Below are positions 55,430 through 63,353 of a DNA stretch of 64,000 bases, in pieces (position 1 is the stretch's first letter; the number at the start of each line of letters is the position of its first letter). This stretch comes from Thermincola carboxydiphila (GTDB lineage Bacteria > Bacillota > Thermincolia > Thermincolales > UBA2595): contig JAENZJ010000004.1 in the NCBI GenBank assembly GCA_016841325.1, positions 1-64,000 on the forward strand, read 5' to 3'. A program made the translations under genes and the position numbers. The notes under the pieces are model-generated. The model was not told the DNA's origin. It saw only the letters and a program-made list of their open reading frames with translations, and did not search any database.

Positions 55430-56149
55430 CTATACGGATAGATTTTGGGAAATTATGTCCCGGATGATTTGATGGATATTGTCCTGTTCCCCTTTGGAAA
55501 GGTTATCATAAACAATCGGCGGGGCGAATTTAACCGAAACTGCAGCAGGCCTTATCCTACCGCTATTTGCTTCCATGATCCGGTATGTACCGCTTATGGC
55601 AACAGGCACTACAGGAACCCCTGATTTCTCTGCCACACGCAGGCTGCCCTTTTTGAACTCTCCCATAACCGGTCCTTTGCTGCGGGTACCTTCAGGGAAA
55701 ATAACCATTGACTGGCCTTCCTTCAAAACCTCAATACATTTTTGGATGGCCTTAATGGACTGCCTCATATTTCCCCTGTCAATAAACACACATTTCATTT
55801 TTTCCATCCAGGAATGAACAATCGGTATTTTGGCTAACTCTGCTTTGGCCAGAAAACTCTTGGACTTGTTTACACAGCCCAGCAGGATAGGAATATCAAA
55901 ATTGCTCTGGTGGTTGCCCACAAAAACCACCGGTCCCCCAGCCGGGACATTCTCAAGGCCATTGATTTCAACCTTCACCGCAGCAGCAAATAAAACAACC
56001 TTACCCCAGTAATAAGCAACATAGTGACCACATTTGTGCTGGGAGTTTTTCATCCCAAGCCAGCCTAAAATATGCCAGGCAGGCAGTGCAACTGTTGTTG
56101 CCAGTACTGATATCACCAGTATCGTATAAAACCACACTGTTCTTATCAT
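55430..56149 (-). CDS. plsC: 1-acyl-sn-glycerol-3-phosphate acyltransferase (PlsC)
   Basis: PlsC adds the second acyl chain to lysophosphatidic acid, giving phosphatidic acid for membrane lipids. The 239-aa product has an N-terminal membrane helix, the HX4D block (VGNHQSNFDIP) and the FPEGTRS block, with VPVVPVAISGTYR later. I use the ATG at 56149 (MIRTVWF), which has GGTG upstream and gives family length; the frame continues upstream without a ribosome site. It is monocistronic, facing the terminator. Confidence 0.9.
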   Translation of the reverse strand: MIRTVWFYTILVISVLATTVALPAWHILGWLGMKNSQHKCGHYVAYYWGKVVLFAAAVKVEINGLENVPAGGPVVFVGNHQSNFDIPILLGCVNKSKSFLAKAELAKIPIVHSWMEKMKCVFIDRGNMRQSIKAIQKCIEVLKEGQSMVIFPEGTRSKGPVMGEFKKGSLRVAEKSGVPVVPVAISGTYRIMEANSGRIRPAAVSVKFAPPIVYDNLSKGEQDNIHQIIRDIISQNLSV

Positions 56150-56328
56150 TATTTCACCATCCGTTATCTGCCGTGATGTCTTTATCAACTGAGCTAATTT
56201 TATCAAAGGGCCGGTGGTGCCGTCAATGAAAAGGTTTACTTTCTTTAAAATGTGGGCAGGATAATAGCCCGGCAGTATCGAATAGAGATTAAGCACATTT
56301 TAAGGAAATGTCAAGGAGGTATCAAAAT

Positions 56329-56769
56329 ATGGATTTTAAACCCGGAATGCTGTTAGCATTCAATTGGGACAATGATTCCTATGGAGTATGTAAGGTCACC
56401 GGTGTTACCGAAACCAACAAAGAACCGATTATTGGTGTGGTTACCTACTCAAACTATTATGATACGGTTCCGGAAGAAATTGACCCTGCAGAACTAAAGC
56501 CTATGGTTTTACATATGCCTATGTATCTTCCGGCAATGAAAGCTTCTGTCTGTAAAGAGATTGGCACTGCCGATGTTACTGAAAATGAAGCCAGAGGTTT
56601 TAACGACTGGCTGAAGGCCTGGAAAGACAGGCGGACGGGATTCTTTGAGAGAAGTATTCCTGATTCGGTGGACTTCATTCTTGAACAGATGGCCAAAGTA
56701 GATAATGCCCCCGAAGATCAGTTCTACCGTAAAAAATTAATGGAACGATTTCAGGGATTTGACAAATAG
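56329..56769 (+). CDS. Hypothetical 146-aa protein
   Basis: An ATG at 56329 with AAGGAGGT nine bases upstream starts a soluble protein (MDFKPGMLLAFNWDNDSYGV). The N-terminal half looks like a small beta-barrel (VCKVTGVTETNKEPIIGVVTYSNYYD), and the C-terminal half is helical and ends EDQFYRKKLMERF. The family is not recognised. A strong terminator follows. Confidence 0.7.
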   Translation: MDFKPGMLLAFNWDNDSYGVCKVTGVTETNKEPIIGVVTYSNYYDTVPEEIDPAELKPMVLHMPMYLPAMKASVCKEIGTADVTENEARGFNDWLKAWKDRRTGFFERSIPDSVDFILEQMAKVDNAPEDQFYRKKLMERFQGFDK

Positions 56770-56774
56770 CACTC

Positions 56775-56813
56775 AAAAAGGATGCCCTTTATTAAAAGGA
56801 GCATCCTTTTTTT
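56775..56813 (+). terminator. Intrinsic terminator after the 146-aa gene
   Basis: AAAAAGGATGC pairs with GCATCCTTTTT, with CCTTT/AAAGG extending the stem, followed by a run of T. Confidence 0.85.
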
Positions 56814-56883
56814 CACATTATGACATGCTTTATGAGGGAAGGGAAAAAATATGCCGTAGTAACTCACCTTACTCAACTTCGGG

Positions 56884-57048
56884 TTATATTTCGCCTTCAA
56901 GAAGCAGTTTTTCATTACATTTCCTCACTGCAGAAAAGTATTCCTGTTTTTCCTCTTCCTTTTCAGTTTTCATCCACTTTTCCCGAAGCCTTTTAAGATA
57001 TTCCCGGGAACAGCATTTCCATGCCTCTTCCGGTTTGAAACTCTTCAT
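56884..57048 (-). CDS. Small 54-aa charged protein under a CsoR/CstR-like operator
   Basis: The ATG has GGGAGG eight bases upstream. The product is helical and basic (KPEEAWKCCSREYLKRLREKW) with a Cys-Cys pair near residue 12 and a third Cys near the C terminus, which could bind metal. I know of no named family. Its promoter (57075-57128) has the same -35, -10 and palindrome arrangement as that of the FmdE-like gene, so both may answer to one repressor. The plus-strand frame over it is a shadow. Confidence 0.7.
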   Translation of the reverse strand: MKSFKPEEAWKCCSREYLKRLREKWMKTEKEEEKQEYFSAVRKCNEKLLLEGEI

Positions 57049-57074
57049 CTATAATACCTCCCGGTCAGGTAGTG

Positions 57075-57128
57075 GTACCCCATAGGGGTATGTAATTATA
57101 TTATAAACAATCTCCCCGGCATTATCAA
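57075..57128 (-). promoter_or_regulatory. Sigma-A promoter with CsoR/CstR-like operator, upstream of the 54-aa gene
   Basis: On the minus strand TTGATA (57123-57128) and TATAAT (57100-57105) are 17 bp apart, with a 17-bp palindrome ATACCCCTATGGGGTAC (57075-57091) eight bases downstream. CsoR-family sites have this TACCCC/GGGGTA form. Confidence 0.75.
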
Positions 57129-57166
57129 TAGCTATTTTTAATTGAGGCAGTCCCATTTCTACATTT

Positions 57167-57499
57167 TCACTTTTTCACCATTCCCATTCTCTCCAGTTCT
57201 TCGACGATCTCCATATAATTGAGCCCTGTACCGGGGCGGATAATTTTCCCGTTTATGACCAGTAGCGGCAGCTGCATTCCCGCCCTTTTAAGGTAATCCT
57301 CGATTTCAGGGTAATCGTCCAATTCGTCATCAATGACATCAATATACTTTGTTTCAACCTGATCACCATAATCCCTTTTCAGGATTTCACCAAGTACCTT
57401 CACAGTCTCAGCCTGAGACTGTGAAGGGCCTCACCCGGTACGGCGGCAGTTGTCCAAAATCCGCGAACCGAAAATCACTACTTCAATTTTACCTGTCAT
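57167..57499 (-). CDS. Candidate selenoprotein, thioredoxin-fold YuzD/DUF1462-like, 110 aa
   Basis: The gene reads from an ATG at 57499 (GGAGTG upstream) as MTGKIEVVIFGSRILDNCRRTG, then UGA (57431-57433), then GPSQSQAETVKVLGEILKR and a normal thioredoxin-like end (YIDVIDDELDDYP, LPLLVINGKIIRPGTG). A plain translation would show only the part after the UGA, from a GTG at 57403. C18 and Sec23 would be the redox pair, where YuzD-like proteins have a nearby Cys motif. A strong hairpin directly follows the UGA. The gene follows queC in the same direction and is probably co-transcribed. Confidence 0.75.
57397..57433 (-). promoter_or_regulatory. Candidate bacterial SECIS element after the in-frame UGA
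   Basis: Three bases past the UGA, CCTTCACAGTCTCA pairs perfectly with TGAGACTGTGAAGG over a GGC loop, a 14-bp stem. The loop starts with G and lies about 17 nt from the UGA. Both are within the ranges described for bacterial SECIS hairpins that recruit SelB-Sec-tRNA. Confidence 0.75.
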
Positions 57500-57521
57500 A
57501 CTATCACTCCAGACTATTTCT

Positions 57522-58199
57522 TTATTTCCCGTCATAAGGAATGGGGTCCGGGTAACCGGCCTCCCTGAAGCCCCGCAGTCTTAACAGGCAGCTGTCACAG
57601 GTGCCGCAGGCCTTTTCCCCGCCCCGGTAGCAGCTTGTGGTCAGTTCCAGCGGGGCTCCGTTGGCCACCCCCAGTTTGATAATCTCTGCTTTCGACAGAT
57701 TGATTAACGGGGTTTCGACCCTTATTTTCTTCTTATCCTGGGTTGCTGCCCTGGTAGAGTAATCAGCCAGCTGCTGGAATCTTTGGATAAACTCCGGCCG
57801 GCAGTCAGGATAACCCGAGTAGTCCACTGCATTGACCCCGATATATATCTTTGCCGCATCCAGGACCTCGGCATACCCCAGGGCATAGCTCAGAAATATG
57901 AGGTTCCGCGCCGGGACATAAGTAACCGGGATGTCTTCCCTGACCTCATCCCCGTCCGGGACATCAATATCAGCCGTTAAGGCGCTGCCGCCGATTGCAT
58001 CCAGATTTGTTGAGATTATCAGGTGTCTGGTGACCCCGTAAAATGCCGCAACCTTTTTGGCACATTCCGTCTCCCGGTTATGCCTCTGACCATACGCAAA
58101 ACTGACGGGATAAATCTCATATCCCTCTTTGCGGGCCACACTCATACAGACTGTTGAATCCAGTCCCCCTGACAGCAGGACAACCGCTTTCATACTCAA
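57522..58199 (-). CDS. queC: 7-cyano-7-deazaguanine synthase
   Basis: QueC makes preQ0 from 7-carboxy-7-deazaguanine and ammonia using ATP, a step of queuosine synthesis. The 225-aa product has the PP-loop LLSGGLDSTVCMS at residues 8-20, and the zinc-binding cysteines near the C terminus (CYRGGEKACGTCDSC). It starts eight bases after queD, so the two are co-transcribed. No queE is present in the window. The queD-queC-selenoprotein order is unusual. Confidence 0.96.
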   Translation of the reverse strand: MSMKAVVLLSGGLDSTVCMSVARKEGYEIYPVSFAYGQRHNRETECAKKVAAFYGVTRHLIISTNLDAIGGSALTADIDVPDGDEVREDIPVTYVPARNLIFLSYALGYAEVLDAAKIYIGVNAVDYSGYPDCRPEFIQRFQQLADYSTRAATQDKKKIRVETPLINLSKAEIIKLGVANGAPLELTTSCYRGGEKACGTCDSCLLRLRGFREAGYPDPIPYDGK

Positions 58200-58207
58200 A
58201 ATCCTCC

Positions 58208-58588
58208 CTAATTGTCATAATATGCTGCAGACGCGTTCTCCGATTCCCAGACAGTTACCCTGGACACATTTACCCGGCATCCGGTGTTTTCCTGCAGCCT
58301 GGCCTTCATATTATCATAAATCATTTTGGCAATATTTTCAGCTGTAGGGTTAAGCCGGTCAAAAGGAGGAACATCATTTATCAGCTTGTGGTCAAATATC
58401 TCTGTTACCTCTTTAAGAAGCTGCTTAACATCCATAAAATCAATCAGGATACCCAACTCATTCAGTTCTGAACCTGTCAGCTTTATTTCAACCCTCCAGC
58501 GATGGCCGTGGACGTTGGCACACTTGCCGGGATAGCCGCGCAGAAAATGAGCCGCATCAAAATGGCTTACTGCAGATATTTCATACAA
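58208..58588 (-). CDS. queD: 6-carboxy-5,6,7,8-tetrahydropterin synthase
   Basis: QueD converts dihydroneopterin triphosphate to carboxytetrahydropterin, the first dedicated step of the deazaguanine branch. The 126-aa product has the zinc ligands in SHFDAAHFL and NVHGHRW, with the catalytic Cys just before (KCANVHGH), and the DFMDVKQLL and DHKLIND motifs. It uses TAG as stop. I looked for a preQ1 riboswitch upstream and did not find one. Confidence 0.95.
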   Translation of the reverse strand: MYEISAVSHFDAAHFLRGYPGKCANVHGHRWRVEIKLTGSELNELGILIDFMDVKQLLKEVTEIFDHKLINDVPPFDRLNPTAENIAKMIYDNMKARLQENTGCRVNVSRVTVWESENASAAYYDN

Positions 58589-58751
58589 AACACATCCCGC
58601 CTTTCTGCTTTTATTTATGCCTGTGCCACTATAATATCATCAATCATATAAGAATATATTATCATAACAGCGTATGAATGTAACAGTTAGAAAAAGAATT
58701 ATTATACCATACAAAGTTCTTTTATCCTCACACGGGAGCGCCGGACATCAA

Positions 58752-58783
58752 CAGAGGCTGTCCTGTAATCAGGACAGCCTCTG
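58752..58783 (-). terminator. Hairpin downstream of the MoaD-like gene
   Basis: CAGAGGCTGTCCTG pairs perfectly with CAGGACAGCCTCTG over a TAAT loop, directly after the gene. There is no strong T-run, so termination is plausible but not certain. Confidence 0.55.
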
Positions 58784-58791
58784 CACTCATT

Positions 58792-59037
58792 TTAGCCTCC
58801 GCCGACAGGGGGGAATATACCTACCCTGTCTTTGTTTTTCAGTACCCATTCATCGGGCCTGGACAATCCATTTATCAGGCTGATCAGGGAGGTTTTGGGG
58901 TCTATTCCCAGCAGCCTGTGGAGTTCCCTGACAGTGGTCCCTTCCGGTACATCCAGGAAAAATTCCTGTTTCCCGTAACAGGGGAGTTCCTGATTATTGC
59001 ATTTAAGTCCGGTGAACAGCCTGATTTCCAGTTCCAC
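58792..59037 (-). CDS. MoaD/ThiS-family sulfur carrier
   Basis: The 81-aa product has the ubiquitin-like fold pattern (LEIRLFTGLKCN, FFLDVPEGTTVRELHRLLGI, GLSRPDEWVLKNKDRVGIFPPVGGG) and the C-terminal Gly-Gly needed for adenylation and thiocarboxylate formation. It lies 58 bp after the aldehyde oxidoreductase gene, so it likely supplies sulfur to the pterin cofactor of that enzyme. It may be a dedicated tungsten-pterin MoaD homologue. Confidence 0.88.
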   Translation of the reverse strand: MELEIRLFTGLKCNNQELPCYGKQEFFLDVPEGTTVRELHRLLGIDPKTSLISLINGLSRPDEWVLKNKDRVGIFPPVGGG

Positions 59038-59095
59038 GGGTACACCTCCAGAGTTAATTAAAAGTATTGATTGGAATCAGTGGCAAAAATTTCAG

Positions 59096-60820
59096 TTAAA
59101 AGTTCCAGAAAGCATCAATTTCTTCGTCTGTAAAGTCCCAGACAGCATTGTGGGGCGGACATGCTTCTTTCTTAAAGAACTCGGGCAGACGGTCATGCCT
59201 GGATGTAAATCCGGCCCCCTGGTTAAAGGCACGCTCGGTACGGAGTACGGTTTTGCCCAGTTCTGTCACGTCATCAGCGGTCAGGCTGAGGCCGTATTGG
59301 GCATTAAGCATGTCAATTATTGCCTGGAAGGCTTCGGCATTATCAAGGATGCAGAAGGCAACAAACAGGCACAGGCCGGTACTGTCAACAGCAGCTGTGG
59401 CAATTTGCAGGTTCCGTGACAGCTCAAGGTTGCCTTCCTTGGCCAGAGGGTCAATATCTCCGCCCACCTTCAGGATATTGGTAGCCACCGAATAACCGGC
59501 GGTATGGTCAGCGCCCATGGTTGTGGTTGCATAGGTAATCCCGATTCCCTTTACTGACCTGGGGTCATATGCAGGAATCGCCTGTCCTTTGACAGCTGGT
59601 ACCCTGGTTACCCCAAAAGCCTTACCGGTAAACTCCGCGCCATTACCAAGAATCCTGCCCAGGTAGGAGCCCTTTTCAATTTCACCCATCAGGTTCAGCA
59701 AGCCCTCACCGTCCCCAAACGGTATAACTCCGCCTTCCATGGCAACACCTATGGTAACTGCAGTCTCTATGGTATCAATACCAATGTCGTCACATATGCG
59801 GTCTGCCCTGGCAATGATATCAAGGTCGTCAATACAGCAGTCTGCACCAAAGGCCCAGATTGTTTCATATTCAAACCCGGAAGTCAGGTAATTGCCGTCC
59901 TTGTCATTGTATACCTGGGAACACCTGATGACACATCCGGGATGACATGCATGAGTAGGTTTTCCGTTTCTGCTGACAATTATGTCATACATTGTTTCCC
60001 CACTGATTTTGTTAGCTCCGTCAAAGCGGCCTGTACTGAAGTTCCTGGTGGGAAGCCCGCCTGCCTCATTGACAATATTGACCAAAACATTGGTGCCATA
60101 TGTCGGCAGTCCCTGTCCGGTAACCGGGTGCTCGGTAAGTCCCTTGGCAAAAACCCGGGCTGCTTCCTTGAACTTTTCCGGGTCAGCCACGGGTACTCCG
60201 GGAGCCTCTGTATCATCAATGGTGATGTACTTGATTTTTTTGGAACCCATAACTGCTCCCAGGCCGCCGCGTCCCGCACTGCGCAGGCCGCCGTCAGGGT
60301 CCTTGATGGATATATTGGCTGACAGCATCTTACGCTCCCCGGCCTGGCCGATTGTGATTATCCCTATTTTTTCATTATACTTCTCATCCAGTTTCTTGAT
60401 GACCTCATAATTACCTCTTCCGGCCAGGACTTTATCCTCTTCAATCTTAATCCCGTTTTTATCCAGATGAAGGCTGTAAAAACCGTCACCCTGGGGCTGA
60501 CCTTCAATAATCAGCGCCTTGACTCCCAGCCTGGCAAGCTTCTGGGATGCTGTACCACCGACATTACTTTCCTTGATGGTCCCGGTAAGGGGGCTTTTCC
60601 CTCCCACCGACATCCTGCCGGAACTTGGAGCAGTCGTTCCTGACAGGAGTCCAGGGGCAAATACCAGTTTGTTGCCGGCCCCCAGAGCATGGCAGCCTGG
60701 CTCAACCTCTTTGGCAATTATGGCCGAAGTCAGAGCTCTTCCCCCAAAGCCCTGCCACTCCTGCGGAACATCCTCCACAGTTACTGTCAGGTTAGTCATA
60801 TTGACACGGAAAATCTTCAT
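59096..60820 (-). CDS. Aldehyde:ferredoxin oxidoreductase (tungsten enzyme)
   Basis: The 574-aa product belongs to the AOR family, oxidising aldehydes to acids with ferredoxin as electron acceptor, or reducing acids in the reverse direction. It has the N-terminal pterin-binding domain (GGRALTSAI, FAPGLLSGTTAPSSGR), the Fe-S cysteines CHPGCVIRC and a final Cys near residue 500 (DSTGLCLFV). The arginine and glycine-rich GRGGLGAVMGSKK motif is also present. GGGAGGT precedes the ATG. Its own promoter, a structured leader and the MoaD-like gene form a unit. The physiological aldehyde is unknown. Confidence 0.95.
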   Translation of the reverse strand: MKIFRVNMTNLTVTVEDVPQEWQGFGGRALTSAIIAKEVEPGCHALGAGNKLVFAPGLLSGTTAPSSGRMSVGGKSPLTGTIKESNVGGTASQKLARLGVKALIIEGQPQGDGFYSLHLDKNGIKIEEDKVLAGRGNYEVIKKLDEKYNEKIGIITIGQAGERKMLSANISIKDPDGGLRSAGRGGLGAVMGSKKIKYITIDDTEAPGVPVADPEKFKEAARVFAKGLTEHPVTGQGLPTYGTNVLVNIVNEAGGLPTRNFSTGRFDGANKISGETMYDIIVSRNGKPTHACHPGCVIRCSQVYNDKDGNYLTSGFEYETIWAFGADCCIDDLDIIARADRICDDIGIDTIETAVTIGVAMEGGVIPFGDGEGLLNLMGEIEKGSYLGRILGNGAEFTGKAFGVTRVPAVKGQAIPAYDPRSVKGIGITYATTTMGADHTAGYSVATNILKVGGDIDPLAKEGNLELSRNLQIATAAVDSTGLCLFVAFCILDNAEAFQAIIDMLNAQYGLSLTADDVTELGKTVLRTERAFNQGAGFTSRHDRLPEFFKKEACPPHNAVWDFTDEEIDAFWNF

Positions 60821-60940
60821 TATATCTACCTCCCTCTATAATATTACAGGCCCGGCTATCCGGCTGATACCAGAGTGACGGAGCCTAAACCTAAACATGG
60901 AAACCTGAGAAGTCTAAAAAAAGAGCGGAAAATATAAAAG

Positions 60941-60978
60941 CAAAGGAAAGAGTAACTCAGAGAAGTTACCTTCCTTTG
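60941..60978 (-). terminator. Intrinsic terminator in the AOR leader
   Basis: On the minus strand CAAAGGAA.. and GGTAACT pair with AGTTACT.. and TTCCTTTG, followed by CTTTTATATTTT. It lies about 120 bases before the AOR ATG and looks like the off-switch of a leader RNA. Confidence 0.75.
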
Positions 60979-60981
60979 CAC

Positions 60982-61062
60982 AATGGCAGGCACCGGGATT
61001 ACTCCCGGTACCCTTTCGTTTACACCATCCCGTAGGACGGTATAAATCGGAAGGGTACATAT
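60982..61062 (-). ncRNA. Structured leader RNA upstream of AOR (candidate Moco/Tuco riboswitch)
   Basis: On the minus strand GTACCCTT (61051-61058) pairs with AAGGGTAC (61008-61015), enclosing an internal loop and a second stem TTTATACCGTCC/GGATGGTGTAAA. A CGGGA-TCCCG hairpin then follows, ending in a TGCCTGCC stretch before the terminator. The layout resembles molybdenum or tungsten cofactor riboswitches, which control such enzymes, but I cannot confirm the class from sequence memory. Confidence 0.55.
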
Positions 61063-61083
61063 TTATAATGATCATCCAAGGTC

Positions 61084-61112
61084 ATATTACCATTTTTACT
61101 AAACCTTGTAAA
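61084..61112 (-). promoter_or_regulatory. Sigma-A promoter of the AOR leader
   Basis: On the minus strand TTTACA (61107-61112) and TAATAT (61084-61089) are exactly 17 bp apart, immediately after the end of the ABC-permease gene. It indicates an independent transcript starting near 61077. Confidence 0.8.
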
Positions 61113-61113
61113 G

Positions 61114-61914
61114 TCATTTTTTACTTTCACAGACCTCGGGTTTTAGAGCCCCGTCAGGGGTAAACATTTTCTTGTAAGACAGGCCCACCAGCAGCAGGCA
61201 GCCAATGGCAACAGCCGCGGCAATCATCAGCATGACCACAATCTGGTACCTTACCGCCTCATGGGGGTCAGCGCCTCCAAGAATCTGTCCGGTCATCATC
61301 CCCGGCAGGCTGACCAGCCCGACAACCATCAGGGAATTGACCGTAGGCGTCATCCCTGACCTGACTGCTTCCCGGACACAGCCCCTGACCGCCTCCCATG
61401 GTGTCGCCCCAAAGGCCAGCAGAGTCTCAATTTCATCTGCCCGGGATTTTACCTCCCCATAAAGCCGATCCAGGGATAGGGCTATCCCGTTCATAGAATT
61501 CCCCAGGATCATGCCAAACACGGGTATTACTATTCTGGCAGAATACCACGGTTCGGGGTTAATAATTATCCTGACAACCACAAAACCCACCAGGACCGTA
61601 CTGGCCAAGAGCGACCAGAAGGCAAGGGCCACAGGGTAACTGGGTACATTGGGGGTCCTCTGTACCGATGCCCGGGCGGCTATAAAACACATGACCACAA
61701 TCAGTCCCGCGATAATCCACAGGTTGTTTGCCGAAAATACGTATTTGAGGACATACCCGATAAATGTCAGCTGGACAAAGGTCCTTACAGTTCCCCAGGC
61801 CAGGGATTTCAACAGCCCCAGCCTGAGCATTGCCGAAATCCCCCCGGCTATCAGTACCAGGATGACACTGAGGGCCAGTTGAACATCGGATATGGGAACT
61901 ATCCCACTGTTCAT
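61114..61914 (-). CDS. FetB/UPF0014-type ABC transporter permease
   Basis: The 266-aa product has about seven membrane helices and matches the FetB (YbbM) family (GTVRTFVQLTFIGYVLKYVF, MILGNSMNGIALSLDRLY, LLAFGATPWEA). With the adjacent ATPase it forms an exporter that in Escherichia coli moves iron. Other metal ions are possible. It overlaps the ATPase gene by four bases. The AOR unit follows but has its own promoter. Confidence 0.88.
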   Translation of the reverse strand: MNSGIVPISDVQLALSVILVLIAGGISAMLRLGLLKSLAWGTVRTFVQLTFIGYVLKYVFSANNLWIIAGLIVVMCFIAARASVQRTPNVPSYPVALAFWSLLASTVLVGFVVVRIIINPEPWYSARIVIPVFGMILGNSMNGIALSLDRLYGEVKSRADEIETLLAFGATPWEAVRGCVREAVRSGMTPTVNSLMVVGLVSLPGMMTGQILGGADPHEAVRYQIVVMLMIAAAVAIGCLLLVGLSYKKMFTPDGALKPEVCESKK

Positions 61915-62576
61915 CGGCTGCCACCTTCCTCCGTACCAATTTCCACTATAGTAACCCGGGGAAGCGCTGATATGTCACCGGTGTGTGAGACCAGGACTAT
62001 ACCCCGTCCCGGTTCCTCAACGGCCCATTCACTGACAAGGTCCATAACCGCTGACGCTGCCTTTGCATCCAAAGCTGCCAACGGTTCATCCAGTAGCAGG
62101 ATACGGGGCTCGACAATCAGGGCCCTGACCAGAGCTACCCTGGCTGCCTCCCCTCCGGACAAGGTCCTGGCATCCTGTTCCAAAATGCTCTCACTCAGAC
62201 AAAGTCTTTTTAGATATGCCATGGCCCGGCTGCGGTCAAAAGCCATGTCTCCCTGTACCGCAGCCAGTTCAAAGGGCATGCTGAGGTTCTCCCCCACTTT
62301 TCCGTTAAACATTACCGGCTTTTGGGCCGCATAATGGACCATCCGCCGCCACGCAACAGGGGCAAACTCTGACCACATCCTGCCCTCCAGCAGGACCTGC
62401 CCTTCCCCGGGTTCTCTGAGCCTGGCCAGGATCCGCAGCAGTGTGGTTTTACCTGAACCTGACGGGCCCCGGACTGCCATAATGCTCCCCTCGTCAAGTA
62501 TCCCGGAAACCCGTATCCGGCCCTTACCGGGGCCGGGTGAAAAAACAATATCCTTTATCTCAAACAATTTTGCCAT
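61911..62576 (-). CDS. FetA-like ABC transporter ATP-binding protein
   Basis: The 221-aa product has the Walker A motif GPSGSGKTTLL (near residue 37), the signature LSGGEAARVALVRAL, Walker B RILLLDEPLAALD and the switch histidine in VLVSHTGD. It drives the FetB-like permease encoded by the overlapping next gene. The family exports iron in characterised cases. It is the first gene of the pair. Confidence 0.9.
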   Translation of the reverse strand: MAKLFEIKDIVFSPGPGKGRIRVSGILDEGSIMAVRGPSGSGKTTLLRILARLREPGEGQVLLEGRMWSEFAPVAWRRMVHYAAQKPVMFNGKVGENLSMPFELAAVQGDMAFDRSRAMAYLKRLCLSESILEQDARTLSGGEAARVALVRALIVEPRILLLDEPLAALDAKAASAVMDLVSEWAVEEPGRGIVLVSHTGDISALPRVTIVEIGTEEGGSR

Positions 62577-62682
62577 ACTATACGCATCCCATACAGAATA
62601 TTTTTCCTGTCCATTATATCACAAAACTGACCCACAATATGCACAAAGGCCGGCAGGCACACTGCCTGTCCGGCCCAACCGT

Positions 62683-62868
62683 TTATTCAAAGCCTTTGCG
62701 AACATCATCAATATTAAACTGGGAACTCTTACCCTTCTCTTTATACTCCTTATATACTTTTATGTATGAGTCATCATTGGTGTTACTGAAGGCCTTGATA
62801 CCCATAAACAGGATAACGGTTGCGGCAACTGCCGCCAGAAGAATCAAGGTTTTTTGGAGATTGGTCAT
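62683..62868 (-). CDS. Small membrane protein, 61 aa
   Basis: An ATG with AGGTGGGTG upstream starts one membrane helix (TLILLAAVAATVILFMGI) and a charged tail (DDSYIKVYKEYKEKGKSSQF). It is likely a single-pass protein of unknown role. It reads away from the ytrH gene, sharing a 158-bp upstream region with it. Confidence 0.65.
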   Translation of the reverse strand: MTNLQKTLILLAAVAATVILFMGIKAFSNTNDDSYIKVYKEYKEKGKSSQFNIDDVRKGFE

Positions 62869-63026
62869 ACACCCACCTCACCAGCAAAATTATTATAAAG
62901 ATTGGTTCGACATATTTTACGAAATTTCCTGCTCCCGGACCAAAAAGTCAACATAACATCTTTGGTGGCATGTATTCAAACACCGGTAAATATAGATATC
63001 TTAGAGGGGCATTGGAGGGAAGTTGA

Positions 63027-63353
63027 ATGGAAACTTATATTACCAAGCTTTTGTACATTTTTTTTACCGCTCTGGGTATGATTGTCGGCGGGACGCTCAT
63101 TGGCGCCCTTTCATCAGTGCTTACCGGCCACGGCCCATTCCGTACCATGGTCAACCTGGCCGCAGACCTGAAAATATGGGCAGCCGTAGCTGCCATAGGT
63201 GGGAGTTTTACCTCACTTCAGGCCCTGGAAACCGGACTCCTTGAAGGTCAGGTGACAACAGTCATAAAACAGCTGGCATTTATCTTTACCGCATTTGCCG
63301 GTGCTCATATCGGTTACCTGCTGGTGCTGTCCATAGCGGGTGGCAGGCCATGA
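63027..63353 (+). CDS. ytrH: YtrH-family sporulation protein
   Basis: The 108-aa product has three membrane helices and the YtrH-type motifs GGTLIGALSSVLTGHGPF and LKIWAAVAAIGGSF. In Bacillus YtrH is a membrane protein made in the mother cell under sigma-E and needed for efficient sporulation, located at the engulfing membrane. It overlaps the next gene by four bases, as in other spore-formers. GGAGGG precedes the ATG. It supports a spore-forming host. Confidence 0.9.
   Translation: METYITKLLYIFFTALGMIVGGTLIGALSSVLTGHGPFRTMVNLAADLKIWAAVAAIGGSFTSLQALETGLLEGQVTTVIKQLAFIFTAFAGAHIGYLLVLSIAGGRP

Noticed and set aside
56759-57085. 108-codon plus-strand frame
   Set aside because: Shadow of the 54-aa minus-strand gene and its promoter; it lies over a terminator and lacks a ribosome site.
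58589-58750. preQ1 riboswitch upstream of queD
   Set aside because: I found neither the hairpin-plus-A-rich tail nor a matching pseudoknot in the upstream DNA.
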